Part shown: piece by piece, positions 17,295 through 24,330 of the stretch
Layout: each line of letters begins with the position of its first letter
Numbering within the stretch: position 1 is the first letter of the stretch
Assembly (NCBI GenBank): GCA_022567695.1
Contig: JADFGN010000008.1
Span: forward strand, 1 to 37,745
DNA length: 37,745 nt
Direction: 5' to 3'
Source of the DNA: Candidatus Poribacteria bacterium
Lineage (GTDB): Bacteria; Poribacteria; WGA-4E; PCPOR2b
Notes under the pieces: model-generated
Databases searched by the model: none
The model's input: the letters and a program-made list of their open reading frames with translations, nothing else
Told to the model about the DNA's origin: nothing
Program-made: the position numbers and the translations under genes

Positions 17295-17999
17295 CTATAA
17301 TTTCTCCGCAATCGTAATCATACGTCTTGCTTCCAGACAGAATGGCGTGTGATCAAAATCACCATACCTTGCACAAACCTTTAGTCCCACAGCTTCTAAC
17401 ATAGCTTCCAATTCTGCTGGAAAGTAGAACCGAACCCGATTGACCATCCTGTGAATCGTGGCCGTAGACAGTTCAATAATCGTACGATGATCGAACAACT
17501 GGCCGGATTCGGGGTGATACTCTACCTCTGCGAGCGCGAGGATCGATTCAGAAATCCACCACCAATTGCGTGTTCGATCCAGTTGAATGACGGCGTAAGG
17601 ATTCCAGTAATCTAACAAGCATTTGCCTCCCGGCTTGAGAACAGAGGCGATTTCTGAAAGCACTTTCCTGTTGTCTGCTTCATCAAAAAAACCGAAACTG
17701 GTAAAAAGATTGATGACCGCATCACAAATCGGTTTCAGTGGAATGGAACGCATATCCCCTTCAACAAAGTATATCCCTTTCCTCTTCTCTGCCTCTTCGA
17801 GCAAGAAATGGGAGCTATCCACGCCGATGACAGTCAACCCTGCATTTGCAAGCCAGTGGCTGTGTCGCCCTTGTCCACAACACAGATCTAAAACGGTTTC
17901 TCCTTGCTGGAGTTCTAGCGTGTCAAGGATAAATTCGACCTCTTCTTCTGTTTCCGTTTCCGATGGGAGTTCCGACAGGATATAGTTTCCATCCCACAT
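17295..17999 (-). CDS. Class I SAM-dependent methyltransferase
   Basis: A 234-residue Rossmann methyltransferase. Motif I is VLDLCCGQGRHSHWLA (from ~36), motif II-like VIGVDSS, and motif III/IV GDMRSIPL and VINLFTSFGFF. The NLFTSFGYF type is frequent in the methyltransferase-25/11 group. The substrate is unknown. It lies 8 nt after the Clp1-like kinase gene and 2 nt before the ABC exporter, so it is clearly co-transcribed with both. Given the neighbours, it could modify an RNA or a small molecule. Confidence 0.85.
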   Translation of the reverse strand: MWDGNYILSELPSETETEEEVEFILDTLELQQGETVLDLCCGQGRHSHWLANAGLTVIGVDSSHFLLEEAEKRKGIYFVEGDMRSIPLKPICDAVINLFTSFGFFDEADNRKVLSEIASVLKPGGKCLLDYWNPYAVIQLDRTRNWWWISESILALAEVEYHPESGQLFDHRTIIELSTATIHRMVNRVRFYFPAELEAMLEAVGLKVCARYGDFDHTPFCLEARRMITIAEKL

Positions 18000-18007
18000 G
18001 ATAATGA

Positions 18008-19066
18008 TTATTGTCTCTCATTCTTCCAATTTGCTTGGTAGTGTCCGAATTGAATGATCCTTGCATCGCGTGCAACACCCGCCCTGCAACGAATCTGCAA
18101 TTGACTGGCTTGAAAGTCAACACCTTCGATGATGCCAATGGAGAGTGCTTTTCCGTTGGCGTTGAGCAATCCGATCAAACGTCCTTCAAAATGCTCCGGG
18201 GTTTCAGTGAAGAGGTTAATCAAACTCAAATGACTTTTGAGTCGCGCTTTAGCGAAACTTGGCAAAACGTCTAGTGCCACTAGCGTCAACGAGCGATGTC
18301 CCCACTCGGCATAAAGGGCACGGTCTTGGACAAGATTCGAGATGAAATCAAGTTCCTTTGCATTTGCTTGTCGTCCAATGAAGAACGGCGTCCTCTGTCC
18401 GCGAATCTGATCAAAGGGCAACGTCTCCACGACACTGTTGGAAAAGTAGCAATCAAAACCAGATTCCCGGTACTTGCGTCGGAATTCGTTGCTTTTGGAG
18501 GTGACCGCTTTATGCGGCGAAAGTCGGTGAAGGTGTAGGCAATCGAGATTGTCAAAGCAGGACACGATTGCGTCTAACTCGCGGGAGCGATGAATGCAGA
18601 TGAGATGATTCGGTTTGATTAGCTCAATTTTCTGCTGTTTTAAAACGATGGCGGGCATTCCATCGATATAACCCGTTGTGTCTATTACGAGAAAGTCAAC
18701 CCCTGTCTCGAGAGCGGCATCCACCATTAAGCGTGTACCGGTCAAACATTGAAGCATGTGGCGTTCAGGCGAAATCCAGCCAACGAAGTAAAAATCATCT
18801 GCCTCCAAGATGCCACTTTGCTCCACCTCTAACTCATTTGGCCCAAAAAACTTCAACCCAATCGTCGTCGGGGGACCGATTTGCGACTGTCCCACATCGG
18901 CATCGACGAGCCCCACTTTCAGCCCACGAGACATGCCCTGTTCAACGAGGAAACGACAGAACGTTGATTTACCAACGTCTACTGAACCAATAACGAGCAC
19001 AATCTGTTGAGGTTGCACGACACGCCAGGCAATGCGTTCCCAATCATGGTTGGTTTGTATTACCAT
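18008..19066 (-). CDS. Clp1/Grc3-type P-loop polynucleotide 5'-kinase homolog
   Basis: A 352-residue protein with Walker A GSVDVGKST (27-35) and the block DADVGQSQIGPPT (55-67), the fingerprint of the Clp1/Grc3 family. Other conserved points are LTGTRLMVDAAL and VIDTTGYI (Walker B). The C-terminal ~100 residues form a beta-rich module ending in IQFGHYQANW. Eukaryotic and archaeal Clp1/Grc3 enzymes phosphorylate 5'-OH RNA ends during tRNA, rRNA and mRNA processing; bacterial members are sparsely distributed and little studied. The start overlaps the vapC stop by 7 nt, without its own ribosome site, implying translational coupling. Kinase activity on RNA is inferred from family; a non-kinase GTP/ATP-binding role is possible. 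Confidence 0.85.
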   Translation of the reverse strand: MVIQTNHDWERIAWRVVQPQQIVLVIGSVDVGKSTFCRFLVEQGMSRGLKVGLVDADVGQSQIGPPTTIGLKFFGPNELEVEQSGILEADDFYFVGWISPERHMLQCLTGTRLMVDAALETGVDFLVIDTTGYIDGMPAIVLKQQKIELIKPNHLICIHRSRELDAIVSCFDNLDCLHLHRLSPHKAVTSKSNEFRRKYRESGFDCYFSNSVVETLPFDQIRGQRTPFFIGRQANAKELDFISNLVQDRALYAEWGHRSLTLVALDVLPSFAKARLKSHLSLINLFTETPEHFEGRLIGLLNANGKALSIGIIEGVDFQASQLQIRCRAGVARDARIIQFGHYQANWKNERQ

Positions 19067-19446
19067 AGCAACTTTACTGGATAATTTGAGAAAGCTGTAT
19101 CTCGACTCACAAGAAACGCATCTTCCACTTTCGCTTGTGCAATCAACAATCGGTCAAATGGGTCTTTATGATGAAAAGGCAAACTGTCTAACGCTAAAAC
19201 ATGGGCTAAATTCACGTGCAAAATTTGTAAACTGTTTGTCTGTTGCTGACTTTCAATCATGGTCTTTAATGGGAGATTAAAACTTAGTTTTCCCAGTTGA
19301 ATTTTGATTTGCATTTCCCACGCACTTACCACGCTTAATATCAAACTGTTATCAGAGTTCCCACATGCAGTTATTACCCGCTTTGGCAGCTTTTTCGGTT
19401 CGATCACCCACCATATAAAGGTGTGTGTGTCCAACAATAGCTTCAT
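19060..19446 (-). CDS. vapC: VapC-type PIN-domain toxin
   Basis: A 128-residue PIN nuclease with the four acidic residues expected of VapC: Asp6 (LLLDTHTFIWW), Glu44 (SAWEMQIK), Asp98 (DPFDRLLIAQA) and Asp116 (SRDTAF). This subtype (DTHTxxW) is usually partnered with Phd/YefM-like antitoxins. VapC toxins are Mg2+-dependent RNases, commonly acting on tRNA or rRNA. The ATG at 19446 overlaps the antitoxin's TGA by 4 nt. At its end it overlaps the Clp1-like kinase start by 7 nt, which is uncommon for a TA module. Confidence 0.93.
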   Translation of the reverse strand: MKLLLDTHTFIWWVIEPKKLPKRVITACGNSDNSLILSVVSAWEMQIKIQLGKLSFNLPLKTMIESQQQTNSLQILHVNLAHVLALDSLPFHHKDPFDRLLIAQAKVEDAFLVSRDTAFSNYPVKLLW

Positions 19447-19691
19447 TTTGAATCCGTCCAAAAATCATCTGGTAAAGGATCATCGAAATCCTCGCTGACC
19501 CAACCTTTGCCTTCGTGCAATCCGGCCACACGCTTTTTCTTGTGTTTTTTCTTGGTTGAAGAAATCGGAGCGAGGCGTACCAAAGGTTTATTGTCATCAG
19601 CAATGATGACTTCGTTGCCTTCTAAGGCGAATGTCAGTAGTTCGGAAATCTGTGTTTGTGCCTCGTGAATAGTTACCGTTTTGGTTATCAT
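19443..19691 (-). CDS. vapB: Phd/YefM-type antitoxin (VapB role)
   Basis: An 82-residue antitoxin. The N-terminal DNA-binding/dimer part (TVTIHEAQTQISELLTFALEGNEVIIA) is Phd/YefM-like. A Lys-rich hinge (KKKHKKK) follows, with an acidic aromatic tail (DFDDPLPDDFW) that would bind and neutralise the PIN toxin. GGAGG precedes the ATG at 19691 by 6-7 nt. A palindrome upstream is its probable autoregulatory operator. It heads a minus-strand unit of five genes. Confidence 0.92.
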   Translation of the reverse strand: MITKTVTIHEAQTQISELLTFALEGNEVIIADDNKPLVRLAPISSTKKKHKKKRVAGLHEGKGWVSEDFDDPLPDDFWTDSK

Positions 19692-19710
19692 GTATGCCTC
19701 CTACAACATG

Positions 19711-19728
19711 CAGTAGTACGTATTACTG
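19711..19728. promoter_or_regulatory. Palindromic operator of the vapBC unit
   Basis: CAGTAGTACGTATTACTG is an 18-bp inverted repeat with one mismatched pair. It sits between the -10 box and the vapB ribosome site, where a Phd/YefM-type antitoxin would bind to repress its own operon. Confidence 0.6.
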
Positions 19729-19737
19729 TGACCTGAT

Positions 19738-19743
19738 ATTATA
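19738..19743 (-). promoter_or_regulatory. -10 box of the vapBC promoter
   Basis: On the minus strand a perfect TATAAT lies just upstream of the operator. The sequence 17 nt upstream is a poor -35, as is frequent for autoregulated toxin-antitoxin promoters. Confidence 0.5.
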
Positions 19744-19796
19744 TTACATTCACCCAAAAAATACGAGAGTTTTCACAGGCTCGATAGATAGAAATA

Positions 19797-19827
19797 AAAA
19801 AGCCCGACGTGTTATGTCAGGCTTTTC
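19797..19827 (-). terminator. Intrinsic terminator of the SRAP gene
   Basis: Minus-strand stem AAAAGCC.GAC/GTC.GGCTTTT with a ~7-nt loop, followed by TTTTTTATTT, about 45 nt after the SRAP stop. It separates that gene from the vapBC promoter. Confidence 0.8.
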
Positions 19828-19871
19828 CTTGTAATGACTTTGCGAACAATGGAGAAGATTCTTGCCTCCAC

Positions 19872-20546
19872 CTATTGGGCGGGAACAACGCAATCGGGAG
19901 AATCATTCTTTGGCGAATTGACCAGACGTGAAACTGAGTACGCTGTCATCTCTTCGGTGGGGTACGGCTTGAGAAGGTCGTTCAGGGCATCGGGAGGTTG
20001 TTCGGTTGTGGTAAGCCACAGGTCATAAGCCTCTGGCTGAAGAATGACTGGCATCCGATGATGAATCTGCTGCATCAATTCGTTGGGAGCGCATGTGATA
20101 ATTGTGCATGAAAGAACAGGGTCATCCCCTTCCGGTGAATGCCACACTTCCCACAATCCAGCGAATGCGAAAGGTTTTCCAGATTCCATTCGTATGTACA
20201 TCGGAACTTTAAGTCTGCTTCCCGGCATCTTCCGCCATTCGTAAAAACCGTCTGTTAGAATCAGACAGCGTCGCCGCTTATATGCAGTTCGGAAAGCTGG
20301 CTTTTCACCGAGCGTTTCTCCACGCGCATTGATCATCCGATTACCAATTTTTGCGTCTTTCGCCCAAAACGGAATGAGTCCCCAATGAAAGTATTCTATC
20401 TTATTTTCTCCATTATTTGCAATGACCGCGACATCCTGAGTGGGAGCAATGTTATAGCGCGGAGAGAGTTCAGTGGGTGCTTCAAAGTCGGGGAAGGTTT
20501 CTGTCAGAGTCTTTGGATCTGATGCAAGCGTGAACCGTCCACACAT
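19872..20546 (-). CDS. yedK: SRAP protein, YedK/HMCES family abasic-site DNA crosslinker
   Basis: SRAP proteins form a covalent thiazolidine link through Cys2 to abasic sites in single-stranded DNA and so protect them from breakage. All signature residues are present: MCGRFT with Cys2, Asn73 (MINARGET), Glu103 (DGFYEW) and the His in IHHRMPVIL (~162-163). The substrate-arm motif RYNIAPTQ is also present. Length (224 aa) is typical. AAAGGAG precedes the ATG by 6 nt. No LexA-type box was seen, and the promoter is a strong constitutive-looking one. Confidence 0.96.
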   Translation of the reverse strand: MCGRFTLASDPKTLTETFPDFEAPTELSPRYNIAPTQDVAVIANNGENKIEYFHWGLIPFWAKDAKIGNRMINARGETLGEKPAFRTAYKRRRCLILTDGFYEWRKMPGSRLKVPMYIRMESGKPFAFAGLWEVWHSPEGDDPVLSCTIITCAPNELMQQIHHRMPVILQPEAYDLWLTTTEQPPDALNDLLKPYPTEEMTAYSVSRLVNSPKNDSPDCVVPAQ

Positions 20547-20599
20547 CGTTATCTCCTTTCATGTCATGCAAGCCAGGCAGTTGTTTATCATATCGTCAT

Positions 20600-20628
20600 A
20601 TTATACCACACGCATGTTAAGTATTCAA
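20600..20628 (-). promoter_or_regulatory. Promoter for the SRAP gene
   Basis: On the minus strand TTGAAT, 17 nt, TGGTATAAT: a perfect -10 with the extended TGn element, ending about 55 nt upstream of the SRAP start. Confidence 0.65.
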
Positions 20629-20649
20629 TAGAAATATGTAGACATGCAC

Positions 20650-21534
20650 TCACTGAGTGACTTCAATTAACCCGGAGCGATCAAAGGAAAGATTGAGCTT
20701 TTCTAAAAGCGGTAAGGAAGTTGCCAGATCAAGATTTCCCTGAAATTGATAATTTATGCTCTGTCCACCTTTCAGTAGCTGATAAGCTGATTGGCCGATC
20801 TGCAAGAAGTTGAGGGAGATTGGAATTTCGATGACGCTTTCGCCCTTCTCCGGCACTTGTGTTTGCTTCTTCGCATCTCCGACCACCCATGATTTTCCAT
20901 TGACATCAAACTGATATTGGAAATGCTCAAGCAACATGCTGAAGGCATTTGGATTTTTGAACTTAATCTCCAGTCCTAATTTTGCCCCTGAAAACCCAAG
21001 ACTTTTAAGCTTAAGCGCACTCAAATCTATAGAGGGCCGCTTGATTGCGGGAAACTCTCCTGCCTTGCTCACCGGAACCCGTACAACTCCCAGGACTGGC
21101 ACATTAAACGCAAAACCACAGTTGAGTTGGTAGGTCGAGCGATCTTGATTTTTTAAGCTCTGAAAGGCTTTGTAGAGGTCTGCAAAGTTCAGCGACAAAG
21201 GCAGTTGAATTGTATTTTCACCGTTTGCAGGGATTTCCAGTTCATTATTCTGATTTCCTTTAATAAACGTTCCGTTATTGATCAAAAAGTCGTAGTCGAA
21301 TCCAGCCAATTTCACTCCCAAGGCGTTGGGATTGCGGATGTTAAAGTCAAACATAAAATCCGCTTGATCAAATGACAGCCCGGTCAATTTCGCGCCCGTG
21401 AAACTGACCTGCGGCGGTTTCACTTCCACGCCGGGGAGCTTGTTCAATACGGCACATGCGTTTAAAAATAGGGCACTTAAAATAAGACAAACATAAAGCA
21501 GCGCGCTAACGCGATTGCACTTGGTTTGATTCAT
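20650..21534 (-). CDS. LEA type 2 / WHy-domain lipoprotein
   Basis: A 294-residue predicted lipoprotein: signal sequence with hydrophobic core LLYVCLILSALFLNAC, where the Cys follows an LNA lipobox. Two tandem LEA2/WHy-type beta-sandwich modules follow (~30-160 and ~165-290), each with the family pattern of a hydrophobic strand then N-x-R/K-NPNA (FNIRNPNALGVKLAGFDY; IKFKNPNAFSMLLEHFQY). LEA2 proteins are linked to desiccation and stress protection; the bacterial lipoprotein forms have no defined role. The start at 21534 has GGAGGAG directly upstream, so an earlier in-frame ATG at 21546 is not used. Confidence 0.88.
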   Translation of the reverse strand: MNQTKCNRVSALLYVCLILSALFLNACAVLNKLPGVEVKPPQVSFTGAKLTGLSFDQADFMFDFNIRNPNALGVKLAGFDYDFLINNGTFIKGNQNNELEIPANGENTIQLPLSLNFADLYKAFQSLKNQDRSTYQLNCGFAFNVPVLGVVRVPVSKAGEFPAIKRPSIDLSALKLKSLGFSGAKLGLEIKFKNPNAFSMLLEHFQYQFDVNGKSWVVGDAKKQTQVPEKGESVIEIPISLNFLQIGQSAYQLLKGGQSINYQFQGNLDLATSLPLLEKLNLSFDRSGLIEVTQ

Positions 21535-21654
21535 CGTCTCCTCCATAACGTGGGTGCGTGAGTTTTTAACAATACCATTTTAATTTTGGAGTGTGACACT
21601 GACGGCTCATCCGAAAACAAGCACGTCCGGAAAAGCCATACTCAATTTCCCTGC

Positions 21655-22929
21655 TCACTCAAAGGCAATCTGATCTTTGAGTGCCGCTAACTTTTTCGGC
21701 CCTAATCCTTTGATTTTCTGTAGTTCTTTCATACTTCGATAGGGGCGCCCGACAAGAATCGTGTCGGCTAGCTTCGGACCGATTCCCGGCAAACTTTCTA
21801 TCTCCGCCTTGGTCATGGTGTTGATGTTGCGTTTATTTGAGGTAGGCGAAATCGTCGAGGGCTTAATATTTCCTGACACCCGTTGAAACTCTTCAGTGTA
21901 CAACTGAGCAATTGCAGTGTTCCCATCCAGTATCAAGAGGTTCTCATCGTTGGTTGTTGCGGCGTTTTGGGAGAAGTTAAATGAACCTGTGATGACTGTC
22001 CTGCCATCAATGATGATGACCTTGTGATGCAGTATCCATTTATTGGTGTCTTGCATCACCGGAATTCTCAGTCTTTTCATGGACGGATATTCAGAATATG
22101 ATGTGTTTGATCCGCGGGTTTCAAAAACCCCTCGCACATCAATGCCGGCTTGAAAGCGTTCTTTCATTGCGTTTCCGAGTTCATCATGCGTAAACGAAAA
22201 AGCCATGAAATAGATAGATTGTCGCGCCTGACGAATGTATTCTACAAGGGCAGAGATCACGTCGTTTTCCGGGGCGAAGTAGGCGTAAATTTTTGTACCA
22301 TCAGGCATTGTCACGATGGGATTCGGCAATGATTTTTCCGAGCGACTGCCGAATTGCTTGCCTTTGTACATTTCGTTAAATTCGTGAGTAAAATTGGCTG
22401 CCAGTTGAGGCGAATCAATCCAGATTGCATTGTTGTTATTTTTGTAAGCACCGTTATCCGTTGTATTGAAAGAACCTGTCCACACATAGCGTCGATCGAC
22501 CACGATAAATTTGTTGTGCATCAATCCGGCGCGTCCGCCGTCATTAGCGACGGGAATACCCGCCGATTGCAACGCCTCAATCGAATGTTCATCCATGTAA
22601 TCTGTCTCCGTGAGGATACGCACCTTCACACCCCGTTGATGCGCATCAATAATTCCATTCGCAATCGGCTCTGAATCGATCTCATGTAATGCGGCATCAA
22701 TGCTTGTTTTAGCAGATGATAATTTTTGAACGAGCTTTTTGTCAATGCTGTTAGGATGGGCTTTTGCGGAGATAGGATCTCCGGCATAAACTTGGCTGAA
22801 GTATACCTCATACCAGCTTGGTATAGTCGGTGGAGGAACAACAGCGGCAGGTCTGTCTATACCACGTATCACCACGAATGCAATGACTGCTACAATCAAA
22901 AATACTAAAATAAACCATCGGTAGCGCAT
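21655..22929 (-). CDS. Membrane-anchored phospholipase D-like nuclease fused to ComEA-type HhH
   Basis: A 424-residue protein. One N-terminal TM anchor (residues ~5-22) is followed by two PLD domains with HKD motifs, His138-x-Lys140-x4-Asp145 (HNKFIVVD) and His302-Lys303-x4-Asp308 (HHKVIIIDGRTVITGSFN). A helix-hairpin-helix pair (368-421) follows, of ComEA type (NINTMTKAEIESLPGIGPKLA, then IKGLGPKKL). PLD nucleases of this type act on DNA without metal; the HhH tail should bind DNA. The topology places it outside the inner membrane, so a role in extracellular DNA cleavage or uptake is inferred. GGAG 9 nt upstream selects ATG 22929. It starts 1 nt after the previous gene's stop. Confidence 0.9.
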   Translation of the reverse strand: MRYRWFILVFLIVAVIAFVVIRGIDRPAAVVPPPTIPSWYEVYFSQVYAGDPISAKAHPNSIDKKLVQKLSSAKTSIDAALHEIDSEPIANGIIDAHQRGVKVRILTETDYMDEHSIEALQSAGIPVANDGGRAGLMHNKFIVVDRRYVWTGSFNTTDNGAYKNNNNAIWIDSPQLAANFTHEFNEMYKGKQFGSRSEKSLPNPIVTMPDGTKIYAYFAPENDVISALVEYIRQARQSIYFMAFSFTHDELGNAMKERFQAGIDVRGVFETRGSNTSYSEYPSMKRLRIPVMQDTNKWILHHKVIIIDGRTVITGSFNFSQNAATTNDENLLILDGNTAIAQLYTEEFQRVSGNIKPSTISPTSNKRNINTMTKAEIESLPGIGPKLADTILVGRPYRSMKELQKIKGLGPKKLAALKDQIAFE

Positions 22930-22930
22930 G

Positions 22931-23296
22931 CTAAATAACTCCGTCCGCAATTTTTAATAAAGCGTGAATATATTCATTGAGCGGGAGTTGGTTGTTCAAT
23001 AAGCCCATAAAAGATTGCTGTTTGGCTGAATCGGTTGTCAGCTTTTGAAACCTGCGTTTGATGAGACTTAAATCATCCCCATCTTGGATGTGGATGGCAA
23101 TTTTGGTGACGGTTCGCGCTTGCTGAATCAGACGCCGGCTATATTCAGCCAATGCTTCATCTTGAGGAAAGGTCTCAACCTTTTCAAGACACCATTGAAT
23201 AATGTGTTGGGCATCCCCATCCTCTAGGCCATCGGTGATGGATTCGTTGTCCAAAATGCTCTCGATCACATGGTGTTTCGTTATTTCACTGGACAT
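22931..23296 (-). CDS. Small helical hypothetical protein
   Basis: A ~121-residue acidic, mostly helical soluble protein (MSSEITKHHVIESILDNE... ending HALLKIADGVI). No family is recognised. The start is uncertain: ATG 23296 has no ribosome site, and an in-frame TTG at 23344 would add 16 residues. It lies 60 nt after the SDR gene and 1 nt before the PLD gene, so it is probably co-transcribed with the PLD nuclease and may be an accessory factor. Confidence 0.6.
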   Translation of the reverse strand: MSSEITKHHVIESILDNESITDGLEDGDAQHIIQWCLEKVETFPQDEALAEYSRRLIQQARTVTKIAIHIQDGDDLSLIKRRFQKLTTDSAKQQSFMGLLNNQLPLNEYIHALLKIADGVI

Positions 23297-23356
23297 AAAA
23301 ATTCGAACAATGCTCTGCCAGACAAATTTTCCGAGAAGGCACAATTCGCCATCAAA

Positions 23357-24187
23357 TTACGGGCTTTGTGGAACAAGAATATCATCTCGCCAGCGTAAGC
23401 GGAATGAAGGGCGCACGAGTGCTTCAGGGGATTGAAGTGTCAAACCACCGTCAGCCGTCAGCACAATACCTGTCACAAAAGAGGCTTCATCTGATGCCAG
23501 AAACAGGGCGGCGTTGGCAATTTCCTCTGGCTTCCCGTAACGACCAAGCGGATAGCAATCCCGACACGCCTGTTCTTCAACCGGGTCGGTTGCAAGTTTG
23601 ACCTCTTCTCTCTCACCCACAATTTGCCCTGGCGCAATTGCATTCGCACGGATGCCAGATCGCCCGTAGTCAAGAGCGATACTGCGTGTTAATGCATTCA
23701 GCCCGCCCTTCGCTGCCCCATAAAGACCAAAACCAGGGTTCGTGATTGTCGCGTTGACGGTAGAAATAAAGACGATTGCGCCCCCTCCAACACGAATCAT
23801 CTCCGGGATACAATACTTCGCGCCAAGCCAAGGACCGCCTAAAGTCACAGCCAGACCTTCGTTCCATTCCTCTTGTGTAAACTCGATAGCCGGTTTGGTA
23901 TACGAGTGCGAAGCGTTATGCACAAGCGTGGTCACTTTTCCGAAGCGATCTAACGCCGTGTCAACAAGCGTTTGCCAAGTGTCCTTGTCGGCGACATCAC
24001 CCATGACGGAAACGGCTTCTCCACCAGCGTCTCTGATTCGAGTCACAGTTTCTTCAAGTTTCTCCGCCCGTCGGCGGGTATTGACGACAACTTTTGCACC
24101 TTCGCAGGCAAACCGATATGCGGTCGCAGCACCAATTCCTCCCCAAGCCGCTCCCGCGACAATCGCAACTTTTCCTTCTAATTGCAT
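23357..24187 (-). CDS. SDR family oxidoreductase (FabG-like)
   Basis: A 276-residue classical short-chain dehydrogenase. The cofactor motif AGAAWGGIGAATA is a variant of TGxxxGIG with Trp-Gly inserted. The NAG-equivalent VHNASH, catalytic Ser in VFISTVN, and YGAAK (Tyr-x3-Lys) are all present. The RRR after the second strand (NTRRRAEKL) suggests NADP(H). Substrate unknown. The C-terminal ~25 residues extend beyond the fold. A good ribosome site (AAAGGAG) precedes the ATG. It is separated from the amidase by a GC-rich inverted repeat. Confidence 0.92.
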   Translation of the reverse strand: MQLEGKVAIVAGAAWGGIGAATAYRFACEGAKVVVNTRRRAEKLEETVTRIRDAGGEAVSVMGDVADKDTWQTLVDTALDRFGKVTTLVHNASHSYTKPAIEFTQEEWNEGLAVTLGGPWLGAKYCIPEMIRVGGGAIVFISTVNATITNPGFGLYGAAKGGLNALTRSIALDYGRSGIRANAIAPGQIVGEREEVKLATDPVEEQACRDCYPLGRYGKPEEIANAALFLASDEASFVTGIVLTADGGLTLQSPEALVRPSFRLRWRDDILVPQSP

Positions 24188-24235
24188 CTGAATTTTCTCC
24201 TTTCTGATACAACTTTTTCACTTAGAGGGTATACA

Positions 24236-24287
24236 AAACCTCTCCCCCAGCCCCTCTCCTACGAGGGAAGGGGGCCGGGGGTTAGGT
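24236..24287. repeat. GC-rich REP-like inverted repeat
   Basis: CCCCC-A-GCCCCTC... pairs with ...GGGGGC-C-GGGGG to make a strong hairpin, extended by ACC/GGT after a 3-nt internal loop. It stands between two minus-strand genes. The composition (CCTCTCCCCCAGCCCCTCTCC...) recalls REP-like palindromes dispersed in many genomes. It could also act as transcript terminator or stabiliser. Confidence 0.6.
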
Positions 24288-24330
24288 CTCATCGCGAATC
24301 GAATGATAACTGAAAAACTCGTATTTCTGA

